Below, piece by piece: positions 61,503 through 64,000 of a DNA stretch of 64,000 nt (within the stretch, counting starts at the first letter, position 1; each line of letters starts with the position of its first letter). Source of the stretch: Chenopodium formosanum (lineage: Eukaryota > Streptophyta > Magnoliopsida > Caryophyllales > Amaranthaceae). The stretch spans positions 64,002,001-64,066,000 of the forward strand of contig CM044877.1 in NCBI GenBank assembly GCA_024500155.1, read 5' to 3'. The position numbers and the translations under genes are program-made. The notes under the pieces were generated by a model. It had not been told where the DNA came from. It searched no databases and worked only from the letters and a program-made list of their open reading frames with translations.

Positions 61503-62033
61503 ATGGGTCGTCGAAAGATTGAAATGAAGAAAATAGAGAAAAGCTCATCAAGGTTGGTTACATTTTCCAAGCGTCGATCAGGCGTTTTTAAGAAAGCAAA
61601 TGAGCTTTCTACCTTGTGTGGAGCAGAGATTGCAATTCTTGTCTTTTCTCCCGGAGGAAAACCCTTTTCATTTGGGAAACCAAATATTGAAACTGTGGTT
61701 AATCGATTTCAAAATAGAAATCAGAAACGAGGTAGAAGCCATAAAAATGGATCTCGTGCATCGAACAAGAAGACTCAGAATCGAGTTCAAAAGCTCAACC
61801 ATGAACTCATCAATTTGGATGCTCAAATCGAGTCTGAAATTCAAAAAAATGAGAAATTTAACCAATGGGGAAACAATTTTTTGTTTAAGGGAAAACAACC
61901 AATTGAAAAACTTGACTCAAATCACCTGAAAATATTCCAGAGGCAACTAAATGATTTTTGCACCAATTCAGATAGCCAGGTGATGGAATATGAAGCATCG
62001 CAATCCTTATTGCTTTTGGCAAATATGGAGTAA
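61503..62033 (+). CDS. Type I (M-alpha) MADS-box transcription factor, AGL62-like
   Basis: Single-exon gene of 176 codons. The MADS domain fills about residues 1-60: MGRRKIEMKKIEKSSSRLVT, FSKRRSGVFKKANELSTLCG, then AEIAILVFSPGGKPFSFGKP. It binds DNA as a dimer in the nucleus; AGL62 relatives act in female gametophyte and endosperm development. GKPFSFGKP followed by VVNRF is typical of M-alpha proteins. No K domain, as expected for type I. A coiled-coil-like stretch (about 95-125) precedes QWGNNFLFKGKQPIEKLDSN, comparable with the WWE/PIEEL-type motif of AGL62 relatives. The protein is shorter than AGL62 (about 300), mainly at the C-terminus. Start context GGAAAATGG is good (A at -3, G at +4). 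No frameshift or stop. Likely functional, but expression cannot be judged. Confidence 0.93.
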   Translation: MGRRKIEMKKIEKSSSRLVTFSKRRSGVFKKANELSTLCGAEIAILVFSPGGKPFSFGKPNIETVVNRFQNRNQKRGRSHKNGSRASNKKTQNRVQKLNHELINLDAQIESEIQKNEKFNQWGNNFLFKGKQPIEKLDSNHLKIFQRQLNDFCTNSDSQVMEYEASQSLLLLANME

Positions 62034-62115
62034 TTCAATTGAAAAAGATTAGCAAAAACTTGGTTACTAAATTAAATAATATCTTATTTCAATATAAGCC
62101 ATAAAGACGATGGTC

Positions 62116-62121
62116 AATAAA
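62116..62121 (+). terminator. Candidate polyadenylation signal of the MADS gene
   Basis: AATAAA about 83 bp after the stop codon; further A/T-rich sequence follows. Confidence 0.5.
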
Positions 62122-62488
62122 GTTATTTAAATGTTTGCTATTTTTCCTTTGAATAGTAATATTGTAATCTTAATTTTCATGAAATCATAATAAATTTGGG
62201 TGTTAAATTTTAAGCCTAATTATAAGTTTATTATTGCTTTTATGTTTCTACTTCCAGCAAAAGTATACTTTTCCAATTACATGACTATAATTATTAAAAC
62301 AATACATAAATACAACTTTTTAATTTATTCCAAACTTTTGAAATTATAATTGAATGTTACATACTAAGCTTTGGTATTAAAATTAACATAAATTCATTAA
62401 ATTAATTTGATAAAAAAATTGATACATGGAACATTAAATTAGCTATTGTTCATGTCATTCACAATGTTGATAATATATAAATACATGT
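62122..62488. other. AT-rich 3' flank of the MADS gene
   Basis: No gene or repeat recognised. Confidence 0.5.
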
Positions 62489-62497
62489 TTTAAAATA

Positions 62498-62702
62498 GGG
62501 TAATGTTATACATAGCCCTTAGGGCTATATATAAGCATTGAATTTACTCTTGAAAAATGTATAAAGTTAGGAATTCATGACAAAAACACGCGCAGATCGG
62601 TGTAATTAGTGTGTTTTTGTCATGATTTTCTAAATTTAAACAATTTTCAAGAGTAAATTAAATGCTTATATGTAGCCCGTAGGGCTATGTATAGCATTTT
62701 CC
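62498..62702. mobile_element. 205-bp Mutator-type MITE with long inverted arms
   Basis: Arms of about 85-90 bp (TATACATAGCCCT, ATATAAGCAT, TTTACTCTTGAAAA, CATGACAAAAACAC and their complements) around a short loop near 62590-62615. Exact 9-bp flanks TTTAAAATA (62489-62497 and 62703-62711). Ends GGGTAATGTTATACATAG and CTATGTATAGCATTTTCC. The 9-bp duplication suggests mobilisation by a Mutator-like transposase. The transcript would fold into a near-perfect hairpin. Confidence 0.92.
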
Positions 62703-62711
62703 TTTAAAATA

Positions 62712-63222
62712 TACTTTGTATACTATATTTTTCACAATGTATAAAAGAAATGACACACTACATCATTCATTTGATATTTAAATATTAAATAATTTTACAT
62801 GAGTATGTAAAATTATAATGTGTAATGACATTCATATTAAAATTACACCTAAGTGTTAGGTGTATCATGACAATTGCACATCCTAAGTCAATAATTGGTG
62901 AGAAAAAGTTTTTAATAAAACATTTCAATAATTATTACTAGATGATATGTTTCCTTATTAGTTTGATTTATTGCCAGTTTTAAAGATATTTCATAACCTT
63001 TTCAATAAGGTAGGGTATTTCAATTTCCATAAATTCTTGATTCATAACTTAGCAGGTTGCAATTTTAACTTCCATATCCCAAAGTTTAAGGCCCACTCTT
63101 TTCACCTTAATTATATTTGTTGAAATGAAAAATATTTTTAATAAATTAAAATCATTTGTACAAAATTAAATTGTTTTTGTTTAACTTGAATTACTTTTAC
63201 TAAACTTAAATGTTTTTATTAA
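62712..63222. other. AT-rich intergenic DNA
   Basis: No gene found. TAAATTAAAA/TTTTGTTTAACTTGAATTA-type low-complexity sequence near 63130-63215. Confidence 0.5.
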
Positions 63223-63572
63223 GGAAAAATTGTCCAGAATAACCACACCTTTGGGGCATATGCTAAAATTAATCTCACATTTGGATTATTTTTAAACAAT
63301 CTTACCTTTGATCCCAATCCGTTCAAAATATTTTCAACCGGTCATGTAGCTTGTTATAACAAGTTACAAGACACGTGGCGGCCTGTGATTGGTAAAAATA
63401 AAAGGAAAAATTGACAAGAATAATCCCAACTTTGTGTGATTCGCCAAAAATACTCTCAACTTTGAATATATGTTTTAGTAATCCAAACTTTGATGTGAAT
63501 TTGCTTAAAATGGTCCAAACAAGTCATTTAACTTGTTATAACAAGTTAGATGAGACGTGTCGACGCCTGGTT
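63223..63572. repeat. Two adjacent copies of a ~175-bp repeat
   Basis: Copies at about 63223-63400 and 63402-63572 share GGAAAAATTG(T/A)C(C/A)AGAATAA, CTTGTTATAACAAGTTA and A(G)ACGTGTCG/ACGTGGCGGC, in the same orientation. The block is also loosely like the arms at 57594. Each copy contains the palindrome AACTTGTTATAACAAGTT. Likely termini of an unidentified DNA transposon. Confidence 0.65.
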
Positions 63573-64000
63573 AGTGAAAAAAAAATAAAAAATAAAAAAG
63601 CTAATAACTTTCTTAAAGAAAAAATATAAAATTATTAATTAAAAACTAATTAAAATAAATCTATCTTAATAAAAAAATACTTCACCAACCCGGACCACCC
63701 CTTCCGCCACCTACTCCACCTAGACTCCCTACACCCCTACTCCGGCAATGCACAAATTTCCTCCCATGCCCCGGCGCCGTGTCGCCCCTCTTTCTCTAAA
63801 CCACCAACCTTCCTCCTCCACGAAACCCTCTTAAACTGCGTCGCCCACCATTGAGACTATTCTTCTCCAGTCCCTCGTTTTCCTCTCATGCGCTGCCCAA
63901 CGTCGGCTTCGTCCATGGGATGGAAGCTTGACATGTGCCTGGTGTGCTGTCCGACCGCGCCATTGATTTTTCTATAGCCGCCTTGTCCACGTCTATGTTT
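63573..64000. other. Right end: AT-rich then C-rich DNA
   Basis: After an A-rich stretch, 63680-64000 turns C-rich (CCACCTACTCC, CTCTTTCTCT) with higher GC than anything else right of 57200. No credible ORF within the window. It may be the edge of a gene or of a transposon-captured gene fragment. Confidence 0.4.

Noticed and set aside
61600..61929. Second frame of 109 codons inside the MADS gene
   Set aside because: Out-of-frame shadow of the MADS coding region.

Overview
This is a stretch of plant nuclear DNA, almost certainly from a eudicot with a repeat-rich genome. About the first 53 kb is a pile of LTR retrotransposons and their remains, inserted into one another. The last 11 kb is AT-rich low-copy DNA with DNA-transposon remnants, a LINE and the only host gene I can support: a single-exon type I (M-alpha, AGL62-like) MADS-box gene at 61503-62033. 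No tRNA, rRNA, CRISPR array or bacterial-type feature was seen. The species cannot be fixed from the sequence alone.

Layout. 1-11558: a minus-strand Ty3/gypsy element of the Athila lineage (tRNA-Asp-type primer binding site, gag, protease, RT-RNase H, integrase, then the Athila-specific extra ORF), running off the left edge; its 5' LTR is 9913-11558. 11559-12219: a fragment of a Tat-lineage integrase, minus strand. 12220-18316: a plus-strand Tat-lineage non-autonomous element ('family A') with 5' LTR, tRNA-Arg-type primer site and a dead gag but no pol. 18317-24228: a mosaic of LTR pieces (families G, D, A) with an Athila-like solo LTR (F, 19607-22052) inside. 24229-28233: a minus-strand Ty1/copia remnant split by a family A solo LTR. 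28234-46026: a minus-strand family A element holding two large insertions: a complete 9.15-kb coding-free LTR element ('family B', 31030-40180, perfect 5-bp target duplication) and an Athila solo LTR (41751-44445, perfect 5-bp duplication) that itself holds a 1,047-bp hAT element (8-bp duplication). 46027-53172: the 3' end and LTR of another element (E), interrupted by a family D solo LTR and followed by the 3' end of a second family D element.

53173-64000: remnants of a hAT-like repeat, a 5'-truncated L1-type LINE with matching 9-bp duplications, a probable LTR (H), a fold-back element, a 655-bp hAT element, the MADS gene, a 205-bp Mutator-type MITE with a 9-bp duplication, and a pair of related repeats near the right edge.

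How the parts relate. Families A and B share leader and 3' untranslated sequence and the same primer site but have lost gag/pol to different extents, so they would need proteins from an autonomous Tat element. Coding remnants of Athila, Tat and copia all carry nonsense codons, frameshifts or altered catalytic residues. The most unusual theme is that nearly every LTR family here has its own short GC-rich palindrome, repeated many times, just upstream of its TATA box.
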